Assembly (NCBI RefSeq): GCF_008710155.1
Contig: NZ_VYPZ01000001.1
Coordinates: 1-64,000 of the forward strand
From: Sphingobium limneticum
GTDB lineage: Bacteria > Pseudomonadota > Alphaproteobacteria > Sphingomonadales > Sphingomonadaceae
DNA: 64,000 nt
Direction: 5' to 3'
Below are positions 8,519-17,327 of this stretch, piece after piece (the first letter of the stretch is position 1; the number at the start of each line of letters is the position of its first letter). A program made the translations under genes and the position numbers. The notes under the pieces are model-generated. The model was not told the DNA's origin, made no database searches, and worked only from the letters and a program-made list of their open reading frames with translations.

Positions 8519-9414
8519 TGGAGGAAGCCGCCGGCTGGCTGGCGGCGCTCGATGCAGGCTCGGTCACGCCGCAGGCTTTCGAACAATGGCGTGCGGCCGA
8601 TCCCCGCCATGCCATCGCATTTGCCCAGGTGGCCCATGCCTTTGAGCAGGTGGAGCGTCTACGCGCGGTCGAGGACCGTCCGGCCGAACCGGCGCCCACC
8701 GCCATCAACCGCCGTGGGATGTTGCGCGCCGGCGTCTTGGCTGGTGGGGCGTCGGTCGCCGGCGCGCTGCTGGCGGTACGGGCCACTGCGCGCGAACATG
8801 CCGAAACCGCGATAGGTGAACGGCGCGCGCTGGTGCTGGACGACGGCACCCGGATCGAACTTAATACGGGCACGCGGATCAGTTGGCGGATCGACAAGGG
8901 GGACAGCCGCATCTGGTTGGAGCGTGGCGAGATCGGCCTTACGGTTCCGGCTTCGCTGCGCGGCAAGCTGACATTGGAGGCAGGGAGCGCACGATTCACA
9001 CTCGGCGCCGGCAGCTTCAATGCGCGACAGCAACCTGAATCCTTCGACTTTCTCGTGTTGAATGGCATGGCCGATAGCGTGCGGGGCGATGGACTTACAG
9101 CAGGGGCGATGGCGCGCGTGATCGGCCAGAACGTGGCTATCGGACCGGCCGACCCGGTAGCGCTGGACCGGGCGCGCAGCTGGAAAGATGGGCAACTGGT
9201 GTTCGAAGGCGAGAGCCTCGACTTCGTCGTGGCCGAATTCAATCGCTATCTCGACCCCAGGATCGTCATCGCCGATCCGGCGCTGTCGCGCATTCGGCTG
9301 GGGGGGCGTTTTACGACCACCAACCCCAATGATCTGCTGACCGCATTGCATGCGTCGTTCGGCATCCGATCGCAGCGCAGCGAAAATGGCGCCATTACCC
9401 TCACGGCCGGCTGA
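8488..9414 (+). CDS. FecR-family anti-sigma regulator
   Basis: A 308-residue inner-membrane signal transducer. It has an N-terminal DUF4880-like cytoplasmic part (about 8-45, EEAAGWLAALDAG and FEQWRAADPRHAIAF), one membrane segment near 78-97 preceded by NRRG, a FecR beta domain (about 105-195, ALVLDDGTRIELNTGT), and a C-terminal DUF4974/STN-like domain (about 235-305, VVAEFNRYLDPRIVIADP). It is expected to hold the sigma factor until the receptor's periplasmic STN domain signals. Translation overlaps the sigma gene by 31 bases, and the receptor starts 82 bases after its stop. Confidence 0.88.
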   Translation: MATPPTPEKMMEEAAGWLAALDAGSVTPQAFEQWRAADPRHAIAFAQVAHAFEQVERLRAVEDRPAEPAPTAINRRGMLRAGVLAGGASVAGALLAVRATAREHAETAIGERRALVLDDGTRIELNTGTRISWRIDKGDSRIWLERGEIGLTVPASLRGKLTLEAGSARFTLGAGSFNARQQPESFDFLVLNGMADSVRGDGLTAGAMARVIGQNVAIGPADPVALDRARSWKDGQLVFEGESLDFVVAEFNRYLDPRIVIADPALSRIRLGGRFTTTNPNDLLTALHASFGIRSQRSENGAITLTAG

Positions 9415-9496
9415 TAATTTTTTTGCAGCTGCGATAGAGGTCGTGCCGCGCCCACCCATCCCATCCTCCGAGAGACGCTTCCATCGGAGGGCAATA

Positions 9497-11980
9497 ATGA
9501 GTTTTCATGTCGTCGCACTACCCTTGATCCTCGCCGCGGCGCCCGCCAGTGCCGCGAGCGATCGCGCTATCGCCTTCAACATCCCGGCGCAGAATATGGC
9601 GACGTCGCTGAACGAGTTCGGTCGGCAGGCCGGCGTGCAGATGGTCTTCCCCTATGACGCCATCGCCGGTCGCCGCTCGATCGCGCTCAAGGGGCGCTTT
9701 TCCCGTGCCGAGGCGCTGCGCCGCCTGATCGCCGGACGAGGCGTGGCCATTTCCTACGAGGGCGCGGCGATGATCTCCCTCGCCGTCGCCAAGGCGCCGA
9801 CCGATCTGTCGGCTGCCGAAGCGGGGGCGGGCGTTGCGGGCGGCGGCGATATCATCGTCACGGCGCAAAAGCGGGTCGAAGACCTGTCGAAAGTGCCGCA
9901 GGCGATCACCGTCGTTTCGGGCGAGGAAGCGGCAGAACGCAAGATTGCCGATTTCGCCAGTCTGGTCGATGAAGTTCCGGGCCTGTCGATCAACTACAGC
10001 ACGGGCGGCGAAAGCTATGGCCTGCTGACCATCCGCGGGATCGGCGGCGCCGACGACTATAAGCCCAACGGCAGCCCGTCGGTCGCCCTTCATGTGGACG
10101 GCGTCTATCAAAGCTCCAACGCCTATCTGGGCATGCCTCTGTTCGATCTGGAGCGGATCGAGGTGCTGCGTGGGCCGCAGGGCACTCTCTATGGCCGCAA
10201 CACCACGGCCGGCGTCGTCAACGCGATCACGCGCGGCGGCCGCGACACGTTCGACGGCTATGCCGATGTGCGTTATGGCAGCTATGACAGCCTGCGCGCG
10301 GAAGCGGCGATCGGCGGTCCGGTCAGCGACAATATGCGCGTGCGACTGGCAGTGATGACCGATCAGGGCGGCGGCTTCATGAACGGGAAGGGCGCGGGCG
10401 ATCTGGCGGGCGCGCAACTGAGCGTCGGCGGCGTGGTCCAGAGACAGGTGCCTGCGATCAACGACCCTGGCGCACGCAAGGGCTTTGGCGACAAGGATCT
10501 GTTCGCCGCGCGCGGTACGGTGGATATCGATTTCGGTCCAGATACGAGTCTGACGCTGAAGGCCTTTGCCAGTCGTGACCGTGGCGATGCTCGTCAATAT
10601 GACCGCATCAGCGCAGCGGAGGACAGCAGCGTTCTCAATGCCGGCGAAGATAATGATCCCTACAGCTTCTATTCGAGAGCCTATTTTCAGCAACGGATCG
10701 ACATCAAAGGCGCGTCCGCGCAATTTTCGCACTTACTGAACGACACCACCCGCTTCGACATGGTCGCCGGCTGGCAGTCGAGCCAGCGCAATATCGGTGG
10801 TAACGGCGACGGCACGCCTTATCCCCAATATGAATATCTGTTCGACGAAGATCTGAGCCAGGCATCGCTCGAAATGCGCCTGCGCAACGAACAGCAGGGG
10901 CGCTTCAACTGGCTGGTGGGCGGCTTCTACATGAGCGACAAGATCGACTATCAAAGCCAATGGACCAGCTGGGCCGCGCGGACCATCTATCATAATGTCC
11001 ATAATCAGCGCCGCCGTAGCGCCGCGCTGTTCGGTCAGGCTGATTATGAGTTGTTGCCCAAGATCAAGCTGACGCTGGGCCTGCGCTATACCAAGGACGA
11101 TGTGGATTCGCAGGGCCGCAACATCGACGATAACCCCTGGGGCATATCCAATTACGCCACATTTTTCGCGACGACGCCCAATTTTCAGTGGGACAAGCAG
11201 TTCAAGGATGACGACCTGTCAGGCCGTGCTGCCGCGCAGTGGTTCATCACCGACGATTTGAATGTCTTCGCGTCGGTCGCGCGCGGCTATCGTTCGGGCG
11301 GCTTTGATGGCACTTCGATCATGACGCTGGCCGAGACGGAGCCGTTCCAGTCCGAGACGGTCTGGGCTTATGAAGCGGGCGTGCGTTATTATAAAGGGCC
11401 GATCCGTCTGTCGCTTGACGCCTTCGCCAATGATTTCGACAATCTGCAGGCGACGACGCGCCTCGACAATGACACTAACGGCCGCACAAACGTCGGTAAG
11501 GCCAAGACCCGCGGCTTCGAAGCCGCACTGGACGTCAACCTGCTGAACAGCGGCGGGCACAAACTCGATTTCGACGCATCGGGCACCTATCTCTATTCGA
11601 AGATCACCGAGTTTAATTCCAACCGCATCGCCGATGTGACCGCAACTGTCGGCGATCCGCTGCCCGGTGCGCCGAAATGGACCGGCCGGGTGGGCCTCGT
11701 CCACAGCTACAGCTTCGGTGATGGCTGGGTGCTAAAGAGCCGCGCCAACATCTTCCATCATGGCAAGGAATCGAACCGCCTGAACGCGGTCGTCGGCAAT
11801 ACCTCGCCGGCTTACACGCTGCTCAATGCCCGGATCGAGCTGGAATCGCCGCATGGCTGGTCGATCTATGCCATGGGCCGAAACATCACGGACGAAGTCT
11901 ATTATCCCGAAATGAACGGCGCGTCGCGTATGGTCGGTGCGCCCGCCACCTATGCGATGGGCGTTCGCATGAGCTTCTAA
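9497..11980 (+). CDS. TonB-dependent receptor with N-terminal STN signalling domain (FecA-like)
   Basis: An 827-residue outer-membrane transducer. A signal peptide (MSFHVVALPLILAAAPASA) is followed by an STN domain (about 25-95, IPAQNMATSLNEFGRQAGV), then a TonB-box-like segment (GGDIIVTAQKR), a plug with LTIRGIGGADDYKPNG and EVLRGPQGTLYGRNTTAG, and a 22-strand barrel ending in the aromatic residue F (RMSF). CGGAGG at 9485-9490 fixes the start; earlier in-frame codons lie inside fecR. The STN domain and the sigma/anti-sigma genes upstream mean that substrate binding probably switches on transcription. Barrel sequence does not reveal the substrate. The plug is closest in style to the receptor coupled to the second PhoD, which supports a shared ligand class. 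Confidence 0.9.
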   Translation: MSFHVVALPLILAAAPASAASDRAIAFNIPAQNMATSLNEFGRQAGVQMVFPYDAIAGRRSIALKGRFSRAEALRRLIAGRGVAISYEGAAMISLAVAKAPTDLSAAEAGAGVAGGGDIIVTAQKRVEDLSKVPQAITVVSGEEAAERKIADFASLVDEVPGLSINYSTGGESYGLLTIRGIGGADDYKPNGSPSVALHVDGVYQSSNAYLGMPLFDLERIEVLRGPQGTLYGRNTTAGVVNAITRGGRDTFDGYADVRYGSYDSLRAEAAIGGPVSDNMRVRLAVMTDQGGGFMNGKGAGDLAGAQLSVGGVVQRQVPAINDPGARKGFGDKDLFAARGTVDIDFGPDTSLTLKAFASRDRGDARQYDRISAAEDSSVLNAGEDNDPYSFYSRAYFQQRIDIKGASAQFSHLLNDTTRFDMVAGWQSSQRNIGGNGDGTPYPQYEYLFDEDLSQASLEMRLRNEQQGRFNWLVGGFYMSDKIDYQSQWTSWAARTIYHNVHNQRRRSAALFGQADYELLPKIKLTLGLRYTKDDVDSQGRNIDDNPWGISNYATFFATTPNFQWDKQFKDDDLSGRAAAQWFITDDLNVFASVARGYRSGGFDGTSIMTLAETEPFQSETVWAYEAGVRYYKGPIRLSLDAFANDFDNLQATTRLDNDTNGRTNVGKAKTRGFEAALDVNLLNSGGHKLDFDASGTYLYSKITEFNSNRIADVTATVGDPLPGAPKWTGRVGLVHSYSFGDGWVLKSRANIFHHGKESNRLNAVVGNTSPAYTLLNARIELESPHGWSIYAMGRNITDEVYYPEMNGASRMVGAPATYAMGVRMSF

Positions 11981-11986
11981 AACCGG

Positions 11987-12026
11987 CCGAAGGTGGCTCC
12001 GCTTATGCGGGGCCTCCAGCCTTCGG
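11987..12026 (+). terminator. Stem-loop after the FecA-like receptor
   Basis: An outer stem ccgaagg/ccttcgg encloses an inner GC-rich stem (tggctccgc against gcggggcc..cca) with a ttat loop. It starts 6 bases after the receptor stop. There is no T-run, so termination is likely but factor-independent action is not certain. Confidence 0.5.
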
Positions 12027-12215
12027 GTCGCCCGGTGAGGCGCCATCGGCCAGTCCCTTGGCAGGTGGCGCCTTGTCATGATGGCGCATTGGTCCTGACG
12101 GACAGAAGAGATCGGTCGATATCGGCAGCCAAACGGGCCGGAGGTAGCGCTAGGTGACGAGGCGGCTTCATTGCCGACGCCTATCCATCACCGTGGCAGC
12201 TTCAGATGGCATGGA

Positions 12216-12610
12216 TCAGCGCAGGCTGACAGCGACGGGGATCGTCAGTTCGACGACATCAGGCTCTCGGCGGGAATTGCCGGCAGGGGCTGGGCACGTA
12301 TGAGCATATCGAGTGCGGCCTGATCCAGGTCGAAAGATCCCGATTTCCTGACGATAGCAGAGGATGGCACCAGGCCGACGCGGTTCATGCCAAAGCATAT
12401 ATGGGCGGTGCGCCGCTGACGAATTGCACGGGCGCGGGCCGAGTAGCGGCGGAACCGTTCCAGATGCGCGAGGATCAGGCTTTCCCAATCGGGCCTGACG
12501 TGACTGGAAAGCCGATCGACGTTGGGAGCAACGGCGTGCGTCGGCTCGGGTGGCGCAGCCAACGGCTGCAATTCGACTACAAGCGGCGCAAAGACCCGAA
12601 ACTGCGATTG
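12216..12610 (-). pseudogene. TonB-family protein, broken (no membrane anchor, frameshifted C-terminus)
   Basis: One frame reads VVELQPLAAPPEP, a proline-rich TonB-type linker, and then a TonB C-terminal domain (RYSARARAIRQRRTAHICF, MNRVGLVPSSAIVRKSGSFD). It runs to IPAESLMSSN and stops. The expected last strand, PDVVELTIPVAVSLR, is present immediately afterwards in another frame, so one base has been lost or gained near 12262-12268. No start codon or N-terminal membrane helix is found upstream: the frame closes at 12668, and the residues there do not look like a TonB anchor. The gene therefore lacks both ends of function. A sequencing error could explain the frameshift but not the missing anchor. 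Confidence 0.7.
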
Positions 12611-12720
12611 GACTTGCAGATGGTCAAAGGAAGTGGACTTACTGTGGTTGGCTAGTCCAGTTGGCGATCAAATGACCGGTAGAGGTGAATTTGGAATAGG
12701 CAGTTTTTATTCCCTCTATC

Positions 12721-13839
12721 CTAGGAAATCGCACGCCGTCCCAAAGCCGGATCGTCCGTGAAGATCGCATCGACACCCGCTGCAAGATAGCGCTGCATTT
12801 CCGCAATGCTGCCTTCTTCGTTACGCGCGGAAACGCCTTTGTCGCTGCGAAAATCGGCGGCCAGGAATTGATTTTCCGGGCGGAAGGTCCAGATGCTGAC
12901 GAGAAGGCCCGCCGCATGTGCGGCATCGACGAGCCCCGTGGGTTTTGTCAGGCGCTGATCCTTGTCTACAGGAATGATCATTCGGACATGGGGCGCAAGA
13001 TAATCTGCATAGCTGGCGATTTCGGAAAGACCTGCGGGCGTCAGCATATCGCGATAGAAGCACTTGTTGCCCGCCGCCTGCACATCGGCCGGCATCTGGG
13101 CCGGGTCGCCGATCAACTGCGCCAGCTGGATGTTGGGATAGGCGCCGATCCTGCCGCGCAACGCGCGTAGATTAGCGACCTCGAACGACTGGATGGCGAA
13201 CGGCGCGCGTTGCAGATAGGCGCTCTTGCCGATGATATCGAGCAGGCGCTCCTCCTGTTGCAGGCCGATGCCTGCGAAATAGGTCGAATGCTTGATCTCC
13301 GGGATCAGGCCGATGGTCCGGCCGCGCGCGGCGGATTCGGCCGCCACGAAATCGGCGATTTCCTCCATCGACACGATCTGGAATGCGCCGTCATAGGACT
13401 GGCTTTCGGGCCGTATGGCGCCCAGCCGCTCTTTCGCGCGCAACGTCTTGAGTTCCGCGAAGGTGAAATCCTCCGTGAACCAGCCCTCCTGTCGCTCGCC
13501 GTCGATCGTTTTGACCGTCTTGCGCGCGGCAAAATCGGCCCGGGCGGCAACGTCGCTGGTCTCCGCGATATTATTCTCGTGCCGCGCGACCAGCACGCCG
13601 TCCTTCGTAGCGACCAGGTCAGGCTCGACATAGTCGGCCCCGTCTTGGATCGCCTTGGCATAGGCGGCAAGCGTATGTTCTGGGCGCAGCGCCGATGCGC
13701 CGCGATGGGCGATGAGCAGCGGCGGACCCTTGCGACGGGCAGGGGCGGCGATCGCTGCCCCCACATCCGTCGCAAGTGCGGCGGTCAGGCCGGCACCCGC
13801 CTGAAGCAGCGAACGGCGGGATACCGACCTGTCCTGCAT
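12721..13839 (-). CDS. glpQ: Glycerophosphodiester phosphodiesterase, GlpQ type, Tat-exported
   Basis: A 372-residue GDPD-family enzyme that hydrolyses glycerophosphodiesters to sn-glycerol 3-phosphate and an alcohol. Catalytic landmarks are IAHRGAS (43-49), RPEHTLAAY (52-60), the metal-binding YVEPDLVATKDG (70-81) with ExD, and a histidine near 87 (ARHEN). It ends in VDAIFTDDPALGRR. The N-terminus VSRRSLLQAGAGLTAAL is a twin-arginine-type signal, so the enzyme should act in the periplasm. The ATG shares one base with the TGA of the receptor upstream, giving tight translational coupling. That couples outer-membrane uptake and hydrolysis of the same kind of substrate. Confidence 0.92.
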   Translation of the reverse strand: MQDRSVSRRSLLQAGAGLTAALATDVGAAIAAPARRKGPPLLIAHRGASALRPEHTLAAYAKAIQDGADYVEPDLVATKDGVLVARHENNIAETSDVAARADFAARKTVKTIDGERQEGWFTEDFTFAELKTLRAKERLGAIRPESQSYDGAFQIVSMEEIADFVAAESAARGRTIGLIPEIKHSTYFAGIGLQQEERLLDIIGKSAYLQRAPFAIQSFEVANLRALRGRIGAYPNIQLAQLIGDPAQMPADVQAAGNKCFYRDMLTPAGLSEIASYADYLAPHVRMIIPVDKDQRLTKPTGLVDAAHAAGLLVSIWTFRPENQFLAADFRSDKGVSARNEEGSIAEMQRYLAAGVDAIFTDDPALGRRAIS

Positions 13840-16295
13840 CAGTAGTTCACCGACAAGGTGGCGAACCACTGGCGCGGCGGGATTGGGTAGACATTGTAAT
13901 TGTTGGTGTTCGCGCTCGCCTGCACCGTGGACGCGCCCGTCGTGTCGAACAGGTTGGTGACGTTCAGGCTGATCTCCGCCTTTTGCAGGCCGACAATGCT
14001 GGCGGGCAGGCGATAGGCGATCCGGGCGCTGGCCTGGAACACCGATTTGACCGATGCGTCGTTGGTGAAGGTGGTGAAACGGCGGCCGACATAGTCGCCG
14101 ATCATCTGGGCATCGAAATCGCCGAGCGTCAGCGTCGCAACCGTCTTGTTCATCCACTTCGGGCTGACAGGGATCAGCTTGCCGCCGGTGGGCACGACGC
14201 CCCCTACGGTCGCGATGCCGCCGATCCGCGTGCCAGTCGCTGCGCCAGTGACAGTGCTATAGTCGCTGTCGTAGATGGAGCGGTTGTAGGACACGGCGTT
14301 GTAGAGCGAGAAGACCTGCCCGAAGCGCAGCGTCAGCGCCGCGTCGATACCGTCCGTCTTCACGCCGCCGACGTTAAACACGGCGGGTGTGCCGCCGCTG
14401 ATGCCACCGCCGCCGATGCCGCCGATCGCGCCGGGAGGCGTGATGCCAAGCAGGCGGTCGCTGAAATCGACATGATAATAGTTCACCTGCGCTTCGATCC
14501 CGGTCAGGAACGAACTGTCGATGGTCCGGCGACTGCGTAGGCCGATTTCATAGACCCAGGAGGTTTCGGGGCGGCCATTGAACTTCAGATTGTCGAATGC
14601 CGCTTGGCTGCCGCTGCTCCACGGCGTGACGCCGCCGCCGCCATAAGGCTGGAAGTGGCGCAGGTTCTTCTGCACGTTGACATAGACCTGCTCGCTGTCG
14701 GTGAAGTCCCACTTCGCGCCGATCGCGGGCAGGAACCAGCGCTTGGTGTTGATCTCGCCTTCGGGCAGGGCGCTTGCAGAACCAGGCAGCGATCCGATGA
14801 TCGGCTGGACCGGGAAGGTGCCGCTGGCAAATTGCAGGCTGGACTTGAAACCGCCCTGGACCAGCAGGCTGGGCGTGACCTGCCAGCTGTCCTGCACATG
14901 AAGTTGCAGAACATTGGTGCGCATTTCACTCGCATATTGGGTGAACAGCGGATCATGCGGCGGCAGCGAATAGGGGTTGTAGTCCTGCGGCCGGGTCACA
15001 TTGAGCGCATACCAGTTCCGATAGGCGGCCGAGCTGTTATATTCGTACCACGCACCAAGCTGAATCTGATGGTTGCCCAGCGTCGCGTCGATCGAGGACA
15101 GGATGCCGCCGCGATCGATGCGATATTCGGTGGTACGGATCGCATAGCCCGAATTGCCGGTGGCCGTCTTCAGATTCTGGCCGGGGAAATAGAGCGAGAA
15201 CAGATTGGGCAGGCCCGCGACCGTGATCGGTCCGGCGACGATGCCCGCGCCGTCATTATTATGATAATATACCTGGTTCGACCAGTCGACTTGGTCGGAC
15301 AGATGGGCCTGATATTTGATGTAGCCCAGATAATCGGTCCGGATCGCGGCGCTGTAATAGTTGCGATAATTCTGCGCTTCGGCGGCCGGTACATTGCCGC
15401 TGGCGTTCAGATAAGCGACCGCGCCGTCGAAATCGGGGTAGAAGAAGGGGCGGGTATAGGGCTGATAGGCCTGCGCCGCATTGGTAGGGTTCTTGAAGAC
15501 GGTGGTCGCGTCCTCATTGGGTTCCTGCTTGTCGGAATAGCTGAAATAGGCGGTCAGCTTGCCATTGCTGTCGTCATGGACGAATTTGGCGTTGGCGGCC
15601 CATCCCTTCTGCTTGCCGCGGAAATCCCAAGCGCGCGCACGATGGCGCAGAACCGAGACATAGCCGCTATTGCCGTTGCCGAACTCGCCGCTGTCCAGAC
15701 GGACGAAAGTGCGCGCCGTGCCGTAGCTGCCGAAAGTGTGGTTCAGCTGTGCGCCCATCTGCGCGCGCGGATCGCTGGAGAAATTCTCGATACCGCCGCC
15801 CAGGTTGCTGGTCGATGCGATGCCCAGTTCCGCGGTACCGGTGGCGACGACGACGCTGCCGACATTTTCGGATATGATCGCACGCTGGGGCGAAAGGCCG
15901 TTGAAATTGCCGTAGCTCTGATCGCCCAGCGGTACGCCGTCCAGGGTGTGGCCCAACTGCTGAGCGCTGAAGCCATGGATGAAGAGCGAGGCGTTCTGCT
16001 CGTTGTTGCCCCACGGATCAGCGGTCACATACATGACGCCGGGAAGGGTTTGGATCGCCTTGAAAGGCGCAACGCCCGGCAGGATCTTCTGGATTTCGGT
16101 TGTGGTAATGGCGGTCGCAGAGCGCGTAGCCTTAACACCGGTCACGACGATGGACGTTGCCTCGCCATCGACCTGCGCCGCTTGGTCTGCTGCGGGCGTG
16201 GGCGTCTGCGAAAAAGCGGGCGCGCTTACTACCAGAGCCAGCAGGCCGGCACTGCCAAGCAGGCAGGCGCGCGAACGCGTGTGCAAAATATTCAT
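13839..16295 (-). CDS. TonB-dependent receptor coupled to the GlpQ-type enzyme
   Basis: An 818-residue receptor: signal peptide (LLGSAGLLALVVSAPAFSQ), TonB-box-like TSIVVTGVKA, plug with LPGVMYVTADPWGNN, FIHGFSAQQLGHTLDGVPLG and GTAELGIASTSNLGGGI, then a barrel ending SVNY. The plug differs from the FecA-like and PhoD-linked receptors (no GPQGTLYGRN motif). I start at MNILHTRSRACLLG, because this gives a clean signal peptide; the longer frame adds about 39 non-signal residues. It forms a two-gene operon with the glycerophosphodiesterase through a TGATG overlap. Transport of glycerophosphodiesters or phospholipid head-group esters is inference from that coupling. Confidence 0.88.
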   Translation of the reverse strand: MNILHTRSRACLLGSAGLLALVVSAPAFSQTPTPAADQAAQVDGEATSIVVTGVKATRSATAITTTEIQKILPGVAPFKAIQTLPGVMYVTADPWGNNEQNASLFIHGFSAQQLGHTLDGVPLGDQSYGNFNGLSPQRAIISENVGSVVVATGTAELGIASTSNLGGGIENFSSDPRAQMGAQLNHTFGSYGTARTFVRLDSGEFGNGNSGYVSVLRHRARAWDFRGKQKGWAANAKFVHDDSNGKLTAYFSYSDKQEPNEDATTVFKNPTNAAQAYQPYTRPFFYPDFDGAVAYLNASGNVPAAEAQNYRNYYSAAIRTDYLGYIKYQAHLSDQVDWSNQVYYHNNDGAGIVAGPITVAGLPNLFSLYFPGQNLKTATGNSGYAIRTTEYRIDRGGILSSIDATLGNHQIQLGAWYEYNSSAAYRNWYALNVTRPQDYNPYSLPPHDPLFTQYASEMRTNVLQLHVQDSWQVTPSLLVQGGFKSSLQFASGTFPVQPIIGSLPGSASALPEGEINTKRWFLPAIGAKWDFTDSEQVYVNVQKNLRHFQPYGGGGVTPWSSGSQAAFDNLKFNGRPETSWVYEIGLRSRRTIDSSFLTGIEAQVNYYHVDFSDRLLGITPPGAIGGIGGGGISGGTPAVFNVGGVKTDGIDAALTLRFGQVFSLYNAVSYNRSIYDSDYSTVTGAATGTRIGGIATVGGVVPTGGKLIPVSPKWMNKTVATLTLGDFDAQMIGDYVGRRFTTFTNDASVKSVFQASARIAYRLPASIVGLQKAEISLNVTNLFDTTGASTVQASANTNNYNVYPIPPRQWFATLSVNY

Positions 16296-16768
16296 GACCC
16301 AATATCCCCAAAGCAGCGCGCAATTTCGCACTTGCAGCATCGCGTTAAATGGAGCGAGTTGCGATTTCCGGTCCGTTTCGGGTCGATTTGATGACATTTG
16401 GGCGGCGGACATGTTGCATTGCGTCCTGACGCTTATGATGGCGGTCAGGGTGCGGTGTAGGTCCGAATTTCGGCGAGAGAGATCAGGCGTGACTGTGTAT
16501 TGGTCCGTCTGCGCTCAGTAAGTCGCCCAAGCTTTTCGGTAAGGGGAACGTTCATGGACGAGCATCGGGCATTGTGCAGCAAATGACGATAGTGGATCGT
16601 GCTCAGAGACTATTTTCACCCGAGCCAATAGTTGTTGTGCGCGGTTGCTATGCCGTGAGTCAGTTTTACGGATAGAATCTCTCGTACAAAAAGTCCGCGT
16701 CGTAATTTGTAACTCAATCATCATCAGAATCTGCAAGGCGGTCGTTCCATGTCAGCGACAAGCCGTTC
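16296..16768. other. Intergenic region upstream of the GlpQ receptor operon
   Basis: About 470 bases hold the operon's promoter region, including the PHO-box-like site at 16380-16397, and then AT-richer sequence up to the transporter remnant. Short open frames here have no ribosome sites or recognisable products. Confidence 0.5.
16380..16397 (-). promoter_or_regulatory. PHO-box-like site upstream of the receptor/GlpQ operon
   Basis: On the minus strand ATGTCAT-CAAA-TCGACCC. The first half is 6/7 to CTGTCAT; the second half is poor. It is identical at 14 of 18 positions to the site at 21354-21371 in front of the receptor/PhoD operon, and both start about 85-110 bases before their genes. A common operator is plausible; identity as a PhoB site is inference. 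Confidence 0.35.
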
Positions 16769-17315
16769 ATGAAAGGAGCAAGAAAAGCCCCTTTGAGCGC
16801 CATCGACCTCGCGGTCTTTTCCTCGCCGATGTGGATGTACCAAGGCAACCGAGACTCCTTGGCCACGATGCTGCTGAGCCGGGAACTGGTGCTCATCCTG
16901 TTGCTCCATGCGGGCGCTCGGCGCCGCCGACGCGGCAGAAGGGGCAGTGACGCTGTTTTTCATCGAGGAGGCGCTGGGGATTCACGGGTGGACCGGGGCG
17001 CTGCTGCTGGCCCATCTGCCCATCCGCCGTCTCGCATGGGGTGCCTACTATATGCTGCTGCGCGCGATGGTATCGGATCTGGTGCGATCGGGCGGCAATG
17101 GCTTTGCTGCCACGCACTACGCACTGTTTAATGTCGCGAACAAGCTTGCTGCCGCGCTGGGCGTCCTGGGCGCGCTCACGGCGCTGGCCTTTATCGGCTT
17201 CCTGCCGGGCGAGTGCATGGGCCAGGCGAAACCGCTTTGCGGGCGATCTACGCGCTGCCCTCACGCCTGGCTGGCCTCATCGGCCTGCTGGCACTGCGCC
17301 GGATCGCTCCGACGC
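16769..17315 (+). pseudogene. GPH/MFS-type transporter remnant with deletions and frameshifts
   Basis: Pieces of a sugar-cation-symporter-like MFS protein lie in at least three frames. An N-terminal-like piece reads APLSAIDLAVFSSPMWMYQ. A second frame has VTLFFIEEALGIHGWTGALL, then AMVSDLVRSGGNGFAATHYA and LFNVANKLAAALGVLGALTA. The C-terminal stretch LRAIYALPSRLAGLIGLLAL continues in a third frame. The remnant is under 200 codons against about 450 for the family, so most transmembrane helices are gone. It converges on the second PhoD gene. It was probably part of the same transport locus before decay, but its substrate cannot be read. Confidence 0.65.
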
Positions 17316-17327
17316 AGTGCCGTTCGG

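Noticed and set aside
9350..9496. Longer N-terminus for the FecA-like receptor starting inside fecR
   Set aside because: The extra residues are not a signal peptide; CGGAGG and a clean leader at 9497 define the start better.
14604..16391. Long antisense frame over the GlpQ-linked receptor
   Set aside because: Same composition effect as other receptor antisense frames (also at 18950-20563, 38564-40591 and 49538-51550); no ribosome site or recognisable motif.
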